Below, piece by piece: positions 50,391-60,400 of a stretch of 64,000 nt of DNA. The DNA is from Cohnella sp. OV330. GTDB lineage: Bacteria; Bacillota; Bacilli; Paenibacillales; Paenibacillaceae. The position numbers and the translations under genes are program-made. The notes under the pieces are model-generated. The model did no database searches. It saw nothing but the letters and a program-made list of their open reading frames with translations, and was not told the DNA's origin. The stretch spans positions 1 to 64,000 of the forward strand of contig NZ_FOKE01000016.1 of assembly GCF_900112065.1 (NCBI RefSeq). The letters are read 5' to 3'. Positions within the stretch are counted from its first letter, which is position 1; each line of letters starts with the position of its first letter.

Positions 50391-51742
50391 CGGACAGCCG
50401 CGGAGACGGCGGACGCGAGGCGGGAGAAAGCGCCGCGCTATCGCAGGACAAGCCCCACCGCTCGTTCAAGCCTGGATGGCGGCGCATGTGGCGCAGCGCG
50501 GGCGTTCGGCGGCTAGCCGTGATCTTTCTGCTCGCATTCGGGACGGCCGCGACGCTGCTGTGGGCGTACTCGGCGTACAGCGCCGACCGGCTGAGCAAGG
50601 ATTGGATCGCCCGGGAGACCGTCGCCCTGGGCGCGCTCGCGGCGCGCGATCCGGCGCTCGCGGAAGCGTGGGCCCAGCAGCTTGCCGCGGGAGACGCGAC
50701 GCTCGCGGATGCCGCGCTCGGGCGCGAGCTCGCCGCCCGCTACGGCATCGACGGCGAGCTGGACGCCGCGCTGGTCCCGCTGGCCGAGCGGCGGCGCTCG
50801 CGCGAGTGGCCGCTGCTCGCGGCCGGCGTCTTCGGGCTGCTCGCCGCGCTGCTGCTCGCCCTGCTGCGCGAATCGCGGCTGCAGCTGGCCGAAGTGCGCG
50901 GCCTCGCCGGCTCGCTGGAGTCGGCCGTCAAGGAGAATCGGCCAATGAAGTTCCGCATCTACGCCGAAGGCGAGCTGGGGCTCCTGGCGCATCAGGTCCA
51001 GGAGCTGTCGCTGCGCCTGCAGGAGACGATCGCGCAGCTGAACCGGGACAAAGACTTCCTCCGCGACACGATCGCGGACATCTCCCACCAGCTCAAGACG
51101 CCGCTCGCCTCGCTCACCGTCTATGTCGAGCTGCTGCAGGGCGGCGGGGTCGGCCCGGCGGAGCAGGATGAATTCCTGCGGACGTGCGCGCGCGAATTGG
51201 AACGCATGGAATGGCTCATTCAGATGCTGCTGAAGCTTGCCAGGCTGGAGGCGGGCAGCCTCCCGATGCAGCTCGAGCGGGCGCCGATCGCCGAGACGGT
51301 AAGAGCGGCGACCCATACGATCGGGCGCCTCGCCGAGGAACGGCAGATCGAGATCCGCTTCGAGGGGCCGGCGGAGCCGATCAGCGTGCCGCACGACCCG
51401 AGATGGCTGGCGGAGGCGCTCGCCAATCTCGTCAAGAACGCGGTCGAGCACAGCCCGCCGCACGGCATCGTTAAGATCGCCTGGGAGACGACGCCGATTT
51501 TCGTCCGTCTCCGCGTGACCGACCAAGGGGCGGGGATCGATGCGCGGGACGAACCGCATATTTTCAAGAAATTCTACCGCGCCTCATCCGGCAAGACAGG
51601 CGGCAGCGGCGTCGGGCTCGGCCTCCCGCTCGCCAAGACGATCGCGGAGCGCCACGGCGGGATGCTGGCTGCCGGCAGGACCGAAGAAGGCGGCACGGTA
51701 TTCACCCTGACGCTGCCGCTCGCGCAGCTTCCCGCATCTTAG
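50378..51742 (+). CDS. Sensor histidine kinase
   Basis: 454 residues from the ATG at 50378 (the open frame reaches further up within the regulator gene). TM1 about 46-66, a short extracellular part, TM2 about 143-163, HAMP-like linker, HisKA with the phospho-acceptor His in DISHQLKTPLASLTVYVELL near residue 236, and a HATPase with NLVKNAVEH (N box), DQGAGID (G1) and GGSGVGLGLPLAKTI (G2). The short sensing loop resembles intramembrane-sensing kinases paired with MacB/BceAB transporters. Confidence 0.92.
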   Translation: MERLADSRGDGGREAGESAALSQDKPHRSFKPGWRRMWRSAGVRRLAVIFLLAFGTAATLLWAYSAYSADRLSKDWIARETVALGALAARDPALAEAWAQQLAAGDATLADAALGRELAARYGIDGELDAALVPLAERRRSREWPLLAAGVFGLLAALLLALLRESRLQLAEVRGLAGSLESAVKENRPMKFRIYAEGELGLLAHQVQELSLRLQETIAQLNRDKDFLRDTIADISHQLKTPLASLTVYVELLQGGGVGPAEQDEFLRTCARELERMEWLIQMLLKLARLEAGSLPMQLERAPIAETVRAATHTIGRLAEERQIEIRFEGPAEPISVPHDPRWLAEALANLVKNAVEHSPPHGIVKIAWETTPIFVRLRVTDQGAGIDARDEPHIFKKFYRASSGKTGGSGVGLGLPLAKTIAERHGGMLAAGRTEEGGTVFTLTLPLAQLPAS

Positions 51743-51746
51743 CTTC

Positions 51747-51800
51747 CTTACAGATCTGTAAGCGGCCGCGCCTTCCCCTGTAAGGTTGAGCCTCTATACT
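51747..51800 (+). promoter_or_regulatory. Predicted response-regulator binding site and promoter of the ABC operon
   Basis: CTGTAAG at 51756-51762 is repeated at 51778-51784, exactly 22 bp (two helical turns) apart, and the first copy is half of a perfect palindrome CTTACAGATCTGTAAG (51747-51762). A TATACT -10 follows at 51795-51800 with no good -35, as expected for an activated promoter. The operon start is at 51853. Confidence 0.65.
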
Positions 51801-51852
51801 GAACCTCGTGAACGGAAAGACCGCAATCGCGAGGAAAGGATGATCCGCCCCT

Positions 51853-52542
51853 ATGAACGTCATTGAAGCTGCCGGACTCTCCAAGTCTTACGGCAAAGAC
51901 AGCACGCTCGTCGAAGCGCTAAAAAACGTATCGTTCTCCATCCCCCAAGGCGAGTTCGTCGCCATCGTCGGCGCCAGCGGCTCCGGCAAGAGCACGCTGC
52001 TGCACCTGCTCGGCGGCCTCGACCGGCCGACCGGCGGCGCCGTCCGCATCGACGGCGAGGATCTCTACGCCTTGAAGGAGTCGCAGCGCGCGGTTTTCCG
52101 CCGGCGCAAGATCGGCTTCATTTTCCAATCGTACAACCTGATTCCCGTCCTGAACGTCGAAGAGAACATCACGCTCCCGCTCCTGCTCGACCACAGGCAG
52201 CCGGACAAAGCCTACGTCCGCGAGCTGATCGACACGCTCGGTCTCGGCGAACGCCGCAAGCATCTGCCCTCCGAGCTGTCCGGCGGCCAGCAGCAGCGCG
52301 TGGCGATCGGCCGCGCGCTCGCCTACCGTCCGGCCATCGTGCTCGCGGACGAGCCGACCGGCAACCTCGACAGCGCGAACGGGCGCGAGGTGCTTGAGCT
52401 GCTGAAGCTGGCCGTACGCCAATTCCACCAGACGGTCGTGATCATTTCGCACGACATGAACGTCGCCGCCGAAGCCGACCGCGTGCTGCGCATGCAGGAC
52501 GGGAAGCTCGTCAGCGACAGCCGCGGAGGCGTGGTCCAATGA
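51853..52542 (+). CDS. MacB-type ABC transporter ATP-binding protein
   Basis: 229 residues. Walker A GASGSGKST, Q-loop FQSYNLIPVL, signature LSGGQQQRVAIG, Walker B IVLADEPTGNLDS and a switch His in IISHDM. This is the LolD/MacB/BceA group. GAAAGGATG-type ribosome binding site before the ATG. The stop overlaps the permease start (ATGA). Next to a two-component system, the arrangement of bacitracin/lantibiotic-responsive modules. Confidence 0.94.
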   Translation: MNVIEAAGLSKSYGKDSTLVEALKNVSFSIPQGEFVAIVGASGSGKSTLLHLLGGLDRPTGGAVRIDGEDLYALKESQRAVFRRRKIGFIFQSYNLIPVLNVEENITLPLLLDHRQPDKAYVRELIDTLGLGERRKHLPSELSGGQQQRVAIGRALAYRPAIVLADEPTGNLDSANGREVLELLKLAVRQFHQTVVIISHDMNVAAEADRVLRMQDGKLVSDSRGGVVQ

Positions 52543-55097
52543 ACGGCTACGGCGCACTCGCGGGCAAGTACCTGAAGCAGCAGAAAAGACGCACCGTGCT
52601 GACGATCGTCGGCATCCTGCTCTCCGTCGCGCTCATCAGCGCGCTCGGCACGATGGGCCAGAGCATGAAGGACAACTTGGTCGACAAAACGGTCTACGAC
52701 TACGGCGCCTTCCATATCGGCTACGGAGACGCTACGCCGGAGCTGCTGGAGACGCTGCAGCATCATGCGCTCATCAAGAAGGCCGGCGCGATACGAAAGG
52801 GCGAGGTTACGCCGCTCGCGAAGGGCTACGAACTGCAGCTCGCCGAATCGACGACCGCCGGGTTCGAGTTGGCGCCGATCCATCTGCTGAAGGGCCGTTT
52901 CCCCTCTGCGGCGGGAGAAGCCGTCGTCGAGGAGTGGGCGCTGACCCAGCTGCCGGGCGCGCCGGGCCTTGACGGCCGCGCCGAGCTGGTGAAGCCCGAC
53001 GGCTCGAAGCAGACGTATACGATTGTCGGCGTGCTGAACAACCAACGCACCAATATGACCTATGGCACTGGCGCCGCCTATGCCTGGATGGACGACGCGG
53101 CCGCGCTGGCCGACGTAGTACCCGGCACGAACCTATCCGTCGCCGCCGTCTTCAAGCGGGGCGTCGACATCAGCTCGCACTTGCCCGAGTTCGAGAAGCT
53201 GAGCCCGAAGACGTTCGGCACGAACGCGCAGCTGCTCGCGCTCAAGGGCGAGACCTCCGACAGGAGCCTGAACCTGTCGCTCATCATCATTTTCAGCGTG
53301 CTCATCGGCCTCGTCGTCCTCTCGACGATCGCGGTCATCTACAACGCCTTCAACATCGCCGTGCTCGAGCGGATGCGGCACTTCGGTCTGCTCCGCACGA
53401 TCGGCGCGACGCCGTCGCAGCTGCGCGGCATCGTCTTCCGCGAGGCGGGGCTGCTCGCGCTGTACGGCATCCCGGCCGGGCTCCTCGTCGGCTGCGGCGG
53501 GCTCTGGCTCGTGCTCGAGGCGATGTCCGCGGCGGGCTTCAACATCCTCACTTTCGACGGCTTCAAGCTCACGCTGCACGCCTGGATCCTCGTCGGCAGC
53601 GCGATCGTCGGCCTGCTCGCGGTGATGCTCGCGGCCTGGCTGCCCGCTCTTAAAGCGAGCCGCGTATCGCCGGTCGACGCCGTCAGAGGCACCGGCAATA
53701 TCGTCCGCGACAGCTACAAGCGCGTGAGGCTGCCTTCCGTCCTCCGCCTGCTCGGCATCGAAGGCGACATGGCGTCCAAGAACATCAGGCGCAACCGGTC
53801 CAAGTTCCGCATCACGGCCTTTTCGATCGTTGTCAGCATCACGCTGTTCATCGTCTTCCACTACTTCGCGCAGGAAGCGTTCAAGGTCGCCGTGGACGAC
53901 TCCAGAGACGACCAGGTCGCTTACCAGCTGCTGTCCGCCTTCACGCAGGCGGAAGACGTACGCCTAGGGAGCCCGGCGCAGGATCTGTTGGACGCAAAGA
54001 CGATCGCGGACATCGAGGCGCTCCCCGGCGTCGCGCATGTCTACGAGCGCTATCATATGCCGGACGCGCAAGTCTACCTGCCAAGCGCGGTGCTTAATCG
54101 CGATTATCTCTCAAGGATGGAAGAGGACGTTTTCGCCAAGTCGACGCTCGGCGGCGAAGAGATTCGAATCGTGCCCGCGTACACGACCCTGTATGACGAG
54201 GAACGGATGAAGCAGGCCGAGCCGTATCTCATCGCCGGTACGGCGGATCCGGCCAAGCTGTCCGAGACGAACAGCGTCCTCATCGTGCAGAAGGTGAAGC
54301 CGTACGTCGAAGCGGACAACAAGAAATACAATATGGAGCTGGCCAGCCTGGCGGTGGGCGACAAGCTCTCGCTGAACTTCGGGACGCAGGAGCAGCCGTT
54401 GATGCGCGAGGTGCGCGTCGGCGGCATCCTGAGCCAAGCGCCGTTCAGTCCGACGACCCTCGGCACCCAGCTTTACGTGATCGGGACGAAGACGACGTAC
54501 GCCGCCCTGCTGAAAGGCGTTCCGGCCGAGACGGCGCCGAACGGCACGGCCCTGCGGGGTCTCGATATCGCGCTGGCCGACGGCGCGGACGGAGCGCCGG
54601 TCAAGCAGGCGCTGCAAGCGATGGCCGACAAGGATCCGTCGATTCGCCTCGTCGACTTTTTGGAAGAACAGCGGCAGGTGCGCCAGTTCAATCTCCAGAT
54701 GAGAATTTTCATCTATGGCTTCCTCGGCGTCATCGCCCTGATCGGCAGCTTGAACATCGTCAACACGGTGCAGACGAATCTCATGCTGCGACGCCGCGAA
54801 TTCGGCCTGCTGCAGGCGGTGGGCATGACTATGGGCCAGCTGCGCCGCATGGCGACGCTTGAAGGCGTCTGGTTCGGCGTCATCGGCGCCTTCTGGGGCC
54901 TGCTGCTCGGAATCGGCATCAGCTACTTGCTGTATTACCAGCTGAATAACATGGAGGGCATGGCGTTCTCCTTCCCGGTGACGGGCGCGATCATCTCCTG
55001 CGTCTTTGCGCTCGGGGTCGGTCTGCTGTCCGTACAGGGTCCGCTTCGCAAGATTGCGAAAGCGAGCGTCGTGGAGGAGCTGCGGGAAGAGGCATAA
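52539..55097 (+). CDS. MacB/FtsX-type ABC transporter permease
   Basis: 852 residues. A helix near 18-40, a large extracytoplasmic domain (about 45-240), three helices (about 245-370) including the FtsX pattern ERMRHFGLLRTIGATPSQLR, a cytoplasmic linker, another helix near 425 and second extracytoplasmic domain (about 445-720), and a second FtsX triple helix (about 725-840) with RRREFGLLQAVGMTMGQLRR. The duplicated layout of extracytoplasmic and FtsX domains marks a mechanotransmission exporter and not an importer. Likely resistance to a cell-envelope antibiotic, by context. Confidence 0.92.
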   Translation: MNGYGALAGKYLKQQKRRTVLTIVGILLSVALISALGTMGQSMKDNLVDKTVYDYGAFHIGYGDATPELLETLQHHALIKKAGAIRKGEVTPLAKGYELQLAESTTAGFELAPIHLLKGRFPSAAGEAVVEEWALTQLPGAPGLDGRAELVKPDGSKQTYTIVGVLNNQRTNMTYGTGAAYAWMDDAAALADVVPGTNLSVAAVFKRGVDISSHLPEFEKLSPKTFGTNAQLLALKGETSDRSLNLSLIIIFSVLIGLVVLSTIAVIYNAFNIAVLERMRHFGLLRTIGATPSQLRGIVFREAGLLALYGIPAGLLVGCGGLWLVLEAMSAAGFNILTFDGFKLTLHAWILVGSAIVGLLAVMLAAWLPALKASRVSPVDAVRGTGNIVRDSYKRVRLPSVLRLLGIEGDMASKNIRRNRSKFRITAFSIVVSITLFIVFHYFAQEAFKVAVDDSRDDQVAYQLLSAFTQAEDVRLGSPAQDLLDAKTIADIEALPGVAHVYERYHMPDAQVYLPSAVLNRDYLSRMEEDVFAKSTLGGEEIRIVPAYTTLYDEERMKQAEPYLIAGTADPAKLSETNSVLIVQKVKPYVEADNKKYNMELASLAVGDKLSLNFGTQEQPLMREVRVGGILSQAPFSPTTLGTQLYVIGTKTTYAALLKGVPAETAPNGTALRGLDIALADGADGAPVKQALQAMADKDPSIRLVDFLEEQRQVRQFNLQMRIFIYGFLGVIALIGSLNIVNTVQTNLMLRRREFGLLQAVGMTMGQLRRMATLEGVWFGVIGAFWGLLLGIGISYLLYYQLNNMEGMAFSFPVTGAIISCVFALGVGLLSVQGPLRKIAKASVVEELREEA

Positions 55098-55164
55098 TCG
55101 TATTATCGCAAAATAAGGGGCTGTCTCAAAGGCCCCCCGATGACGAAGCAAAAGCCAAAATAGC

Positions 55165-55213
55165 CAAACGGTACGAAGCGGAGGATTCCCTGCTTCGTAC
55201 CGTTTGCGTTTTA
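55165..55213 (+). terminator. Terminator of the two-component/ABC region
   Basis: AAACGGTACGAAGC and GCTTCGTACCGTTT pair perfectly over 14 bp, followed by GCGTTTTAA. Confidence 0.85.
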
Positions 55214-55321
55214 AGTCTATACAGCTTGCATGCCGATAATGGCGCATTTGTATCTCGTTGCCGCCACGTAACGCGATACTCAACTTAGCGCAAAATTGCG
55301 CTATGCTCGCAAGCACGGACT

Positions 55322-56263
55322 TCACGCTTCGCTATGCTTGGCCCCGAAATGCGAGGAAGCGATATCGGCGCCCCGACGCTTCGCGCCGGAAGCCCGGAAC
55401 TCGCTGGGCGTCACGCCTACGCTGGCTTTGAAGGCCCGGCTGAACGGATGAATGCCGGTAAATCCAACGTCTTCGGCGATTTGGGTCAGCGTCGTATTGC
55501 TCTCCAGCATCCGCAGCTTCGCCTGCTCGATTCGGACGTGCGTCACGTATTTGTGGACGGTCGTCTTTAATTGGTCCTTGAACAGCGCGCTTAAATGGTT
55601 GGCCGAGATGCCCGCTTGGTCGCCGATGCCGGCATTGTCCAACTGCGGGTCCCCGTAGCGCTTGTTGATGTAGGCAAGGCTTTTTTCGATAGACACCCAG
55701 CTCCTGGTCATCTTCCCCTCGCGACCTTGCCCTTCGGCCTGGCACTTGAAGAACGCGTACAACAGCTCCGTACATAGCGCCTTCAGCAAAAGCGACCCGT
55801 GCGGGCCGCCTTCGGCATGAACCTGAAGCATCGTCATGAGCTTGCGCTTCAGCTCGATCCGGTCCTGCGGCCGCACATGGGCGATCGGCACGATCGACGC
55901 CAGCGCCGTCTCTTTTTCCGCTATCGTCCGCTGCCTGCTCGTCATCGTGCCGAGCTCTCTCCACGTACTCCGTTCCTCGTCGTAGTAGAGATCGAAGTGG
56001 CAGACCCACTGGATCAAAGGAATCGCGGAGGTCGTGCGAATTATATGGGGCATGAAGGACGGCATCAGCAGGAGGTCCCCCTCCTTGACCGCGTACCTCA
56101 CCCCGCTTAAGATGAAGTCGGCCTCCCCTTGCTCGACATACGTAAATACATGGTCGTAGTCGATCCATTCCCCGTACAAGGAGCCGGACTCCGACACTTT
56201 GACCGTCCGTACGAACGGAGAGACGGTGTGCATCCAAGCTTCTATGGCCCGCCCCTCCTCCAT
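55322..56263 (-). CDS. AraC family regulator of the carbohydrate locus
   Basis: 313 residues. Residues about 15-110 form the sugar-binding cupin (FTYVEQGEADFILSGVRYAV, then EGDLLLMPSFMPHII); residues about 195-290 hold two helix-turn-helix motifs (IGDQAGISANHLSALFKDQL and IAEDVGFTGIHPFSRAFKAS, then VTPSEFR). Probable regulator of the dehydrogenase and glycosidase genes that lie upstream on the same strand. No ribosome binding site is obvious before the ATG at 56263. Confidence 0.9.
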   Translation of the reverse strand: MEEGRAIEAWMHTVSPFVRTVKVSESGSLYGEWIDYDHVFTYVEQGEADFILSGVRYAVKEGDLLLMPSFMPHIIRTTSAIPLIQWVCHFDLYYDEERSTWRELGTMTSRQRTIAEKETALASIVPIAHVRPQDRIELKRKLMTMLQVHAEGGPHGSLLLKALCTELLYAFFKCQAEGQGREGKMTRSWVSIEKSLAYINKRYGDPQLDNAGIGDQAGISANHLSALFKDQLKTTVHKYVTHVRIEQAKLRMLESNTTLTQIAEDVGFTGIHPFSRAFKASVGVTPSEFRASGAKRRGADIASSHFGAKHSEA

Positions 56264-56289
56264 TGAACGGCCCTATCCTGTCTCGTACG

Positions 56290-57300
56290 CTATTCGCGCC
56301 AATCGAACAGGACGCCGTGATAACGATCTTTGTCGAACCGCAAACCTTCATACGCGGACGGCGCTTCCGCCGGCTTCAGCACGTGGCTGATCAACGGCTC
56401 GATCTTCAGCTTGCCGCGCTGCATAAGGCCGTATACGATCCGGGAATTGCGCACCATGGAATGCTTGACGAACGGGTCCGGCTCGACCGGGAAACGCCAT
56501 TCGTGCGCTCCCTTGAACGTGATGCAGCCGCGATCGTTCAGGTGGCAATAGTTGAGCACGTCCGTCAGATCCGCGTTGTACTCGCCTCGCGGGCTCCCGA
56601 GCAGGATCAGCTCTCCCGACTTGGCGATCCAGCCCAGACTTTCCGCAGCGACCTTGGACAGCCCCGTCGCCTCGATATGCGTCGAGACGCCGACACCGCC
56701 CGTCAATTCGGCCACCCGCGCCTTACCCTCGCCCAAGCTGCTGTCATAGGTCTCGAACAAGCCGCAGATCTCGGCGATGCGACGGCGCTCGGCGGACAAG
56801 TCCATCCCGATGACGTCCGCGCCTTGCAATTGGGCCAGCTGCGCCGCCATGTTGCCGATCAGTCCGAGCCCGGTGACGCTGACCGCATCGCCGAGCTCTA
56901 TATTAGATACGCGGACTGCGGTGAAGGCTACCGTCGCCATGCGCGTGAACGGCGCCCACCGCAGGTCCAAGCCCGCAGGAACCTCCAGAAACGTGCCGCG
57001 CGTCGAGACGACCTGGTAGCGGGAATGGTCCCCGTAATGGAAGACAATATCCCCTTTGCGCCACCGCTGCTCGTCCGCGCCCGTCTCGACAATCTCGCTG
57101 ACCGACGCGTAACCCGGCGTCCCCGGCATCCCGAACCAGCTCTCGTTGCCGGACAGGCAGGCCAGCTCCGTGCCCGGGCTGATGAGCGTATACAGCTTCT
57201 TGACGACGACCTCGTCGGCCGCCAAGGCCGGCGCTGCGAATGTTCCCTCTTGGACCTCGACTTGCCATGGCTTCGCGAACACGACGCTTTGGTTGATCAT
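56290..57300 (-). CDS. Zinc-type medium-chain dehydrogenase/reductase
   Basis: 336 residues, MDR superfamily: a GroES-like N-terminal half (PGTELACLSG, GMPGTPGYASVSEIVETGAD) and a Rossmann half with GLGLIG for NAD(P). The classical catalytic zinc Cys at the start of the GroES domain is not evident in LISPGTELACL, so a zinc-free or atypical site is possible. Family members of this kind act on sugar alcohols or amino-sugar derivatives. ATG at 57300, ten bases after AAAGGG. Between the AraC gene and the glycosidase gene. Confidence 0.85.
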   Translation of the reverse strand: MINQSVVFAKPWQVEVQEGTFAAPALAADEVVVKKLYTLISPGTELACLSGNESWFGMPGTPGYASVSEIVETGADEQRWRKGDIVFHYGDHSRYQVVSTRGTFLEVPAGLDLRWAPFTRMATVAFTAVRVSNIELGDAVSVTGLGLIGNMAAQLAQLQGADVIGMDLSAERRRIAEICGLFETYDSSLGEGKARVAELTGGVGVSTHIEATGLSKVAAESLGWIAKSGELILLGSPRGEYNADLTDVLNYCHLNDRGCITFKGAHEWRFPVEPDPFVKHSMVRNSRIVYGLMQRGKLKIEPLISHVLKPAEAPSAYEGLRFDKDRYHGVLFDWRE

Positions 57301-57406
57301 GGTTGCCACACCCTTTAGTTTACTTTAGATTGCGTTTCTTTCAATGTAACGATTTCGGACAGGGAAGTCTTTAAGATAAACCCTGATCTTTTATCAAAAA
57401 GTAAGG

Positions 57407-57443
57407 GACGGCCACCGGATTCAAAAACAAACCCGGAAGCCGT
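57407..57443 (-). terminator. Terminator of the glycosidase gene
   Basis: GACGGC.ACCGG and CCGG..GCCGTC pair around an A-rich loop; the minus-strand run after it is CCCTTACTTTTTGAT. Confidence 0.65.
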
Positions 57444-57451
57444 CTTTCAAC

Positions 57452-60400
57452 TTAAACGACCGTTACGTCCATGACCGCGCTCTCCGTCTTGCCCGCCGCA
57501 TTCGTCAGCTCCGCGCGGTAATGATAGACGCCCGGCGCCCTTCCGGACACGGCGGTCGAAGCCGTCTGGGCTTCCGGCGTATGGCTGCTTAGCGCTTGCT
57601 CGTCGATCAACTGTCCGTTCTCGTAAAGCTTGTACTTGGTCCCGTTGGTTCCCCACCACATATTCATCGTGACCTTGTACGCGCCGTCGCGGTCCCAATT
57701 GTCGTTCGACAGCACCGGCTTGCCCGGATCGGCGTCGCTGACGACGACCGTATGCGGCTCGCAGGCGGTAGAGCCAAGGGCATTGGTCAGCTCGCAGGTA
57801 TAGACATAGGTGCCGTTCTTCCTTCCCGTCAGCTCGATCGTCGCCTGCTGAGCGGCGGGCGATGCGTCCTTGAGCGTGGTGGTGTCAATCGGGACGCCGT
57901 TTTCGAACAGCTTATACTGCGTGCCGTTGGCGCCCCACCACATATTCATGGTGACGGCATAATTGCCGTCGCTCAGGCCGCTATAGCCGCTGGTATCGGA
58001 GAGTACCGGCTTTCCGGGCTTCGCGCTCGCCAGCGCAGCCGGCGTATACGGCCCCGTTCGCACGAATTTTATGCCGTCCGCCAATATAAAGTTGCTGGTG
58101 AGATGACCGTTCGCGATGGACACGCTGCCCGTAGCGCCCGGCAGGAACGAGCAGGTGCCGATCTTGTTCCACTTCCCCCCGTTCTTCGATTGATCCACGA
58201 GGATATCGGTCGTCCCCTCCGCGTCGCGTATCGTGAACGGCGCGTCCGTTGGGCCGGCGGTCGTATGATGCCATTCGTACACATCGTACATGCCCGCTTC
58301 CGGAATAGGCGGCGTATACGTAGCCGTCGCGCCTCCGCCTCTTGTCGAATTCACCGCGAAGTCCCCTTTGAACGCCCCTGCATTAACGCCGGTGTTCCGC
58401 CAGGAGCCATCCGAGAATACGACGCCGGAGGCGTCTTTGTTGTCCATCTCGATCGCTACGTTATCCGGTACGCGCACGAAGGAGACGTTGTCGAACGATA
58501 CTTTTCCGCTGCCGGCCCGAATCCCGATGCGGACGGAGACGTCCGTCTTCGCCGGCACGACGACGGTCTGCGCGTAATACCCGTATTGGCCGGTCAGCGT
58601 CACCGAAGGGAGCAGGTGCAAGCCGTTCCCATCCGTCACGTCCAGCGCGGGACGAACGCCCGTGCCGCCGTCCAACTGTTTTACGTAGGCGGACAGCGCG
58701 TAAGTGCCCGGTTCGAGCGTGGTGAACGACTGCGTCATGTCGGACCTTCCGCCCGGCGCCCCCGCCGAGTCGAACGTCAGCGCATATGCGCCCTGGAATG
58801 GGTTGGTCGCGTTCACGTATGCGTTCGTGCCATAGGCGCCTTCGCCCATTTGCCAGCCGCTCAAGAGGACGGAGGCGGGGTTCCCCGCGGGATCGCCCGA
58901 GAGAGACTCGAAGTCTCCGTTGGCGAACGCCGCAGGCATATCTCCGATCCTGACAAACTTGATGCCGTCCGCCAGTATGAAATTGCCAGTCGAGACCGCA
59001 AAGTTATTCGTAATGACGACGCTGCCCGCGGTTCCCCCTTCAAAAGGATAACTGCCGACGAGGTTCCACTTGCCGCCGGTAGCGGCGGTTTGATTCACGC
59101 CAACCTGCGCCGTTCCGCTCGCATGGTGAATCGTGAAGGGGGCGGCAGTCGAGCCGCTCGTCGCGTGATGCCATTCGTACACGTCGTACATGCCCGTAAG
59201 CGGGATATTCGGCGTATACGTGACGCTGGCAGTGCCGTCATGGCTCGTATTTACGGCAAAGTTTTTCAGGTTCGCGCCGGCATTCGTCTTCGTGTTGTCC
59301 CATGCGCTGCCGGGCACGGTGCCGGCGAACGTCACGCCCGTCGGGTCCGAGTTGTCCATCGACACTTCCACGCGCTTGAACGATACGCCGTCGATGTCGA
59401 GCTTCCCCGTACCGGACAAGATGCCGATCTTGACCGTCAGACTCGTCGGTCCCTGGACCGTGAGCGGCTCGGAATAGTACGCATATTGGCCCGTCAGCGT
59501 TACCGCCGCCACCTGATGATCGCTCGTCCCGTCCCACGCGTTCAGCTCCGGCTGCAGGTCCGTCCCGCCGGCCGTCTTCCGGATGTACGCGGACAGCATA
59601 TAGGTGCCCTTTTCCTCCACATTGAACGATTGGTACATGAACACATGGCCCGACGAAACGCCCGTAGAATCGAAAGTCATGGCATTCGCGCCTTCATGCG
59701 CGCCGGTCGCCGTACGGTTTACATAGGCGTTCGTCCCATACGCGCCCGCACCCGGTCCCATTTGCCATTGGTCGGCCGTGACCGCCGCCGGACCGCCCGT
59801 CGGATCGCCCGACAACTGCTCGAAGCCGCCGTTGCGGATCAATGGCGTCTCCGGAACATCGAGGCCGGTAATCTGCAGCCGCTCGCTGCTGACGATGAAC
59901 AGCGTATCCTTCTTGAACACCGAACCGCCCGCCTGAACCGGCACGGCGTTCCCGTAGTTATCGACTACCCGGAGGATCTTGCTCGCGTTGCCGATCATGA
60001 TGCCCATCGGCTGGCTGTCCGCCGACAGCACGCTCAGGTAATTCCCGTCCGTCCGGCGCATGTAATGCTTGACGGGAAGCTGCGCTTCTTTGGGGAAGTT
60101 GCCATAAGAACCGCCGTAAGCGGCGACCTTGCGCATCTCGTTTTGCAGCACCGCGGTCGTCTGGAACACTTCCGTCGGGGACAATGTAAAGCGGTTGACG
60201 AACATATTGTCTGCCGGATGGCCCATCGTGAAGTATTTGTCGAAGCCATTGCTCAGAAAGTCCAGGTACTTGTCGACCGTGTCGTACAGCTTCTTCGCGG
60301 TGGTCGGTGCCGTCAAAGGGTAGTACTCCCCCTGCCACAGCTGCAGGTTTGGATGATTTGCCTTGGCATTTCGGTAAGCAGCCAGCACGTCGTTCTTGAT

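Noticed and set aside
55108-55135. GGGGCTGTCTCAAAGGCCCCC, similar to some insertion-sequence ends
   Set aside because: A lone short hairpin without transposase or second end; simply part of the gap before a terminator.
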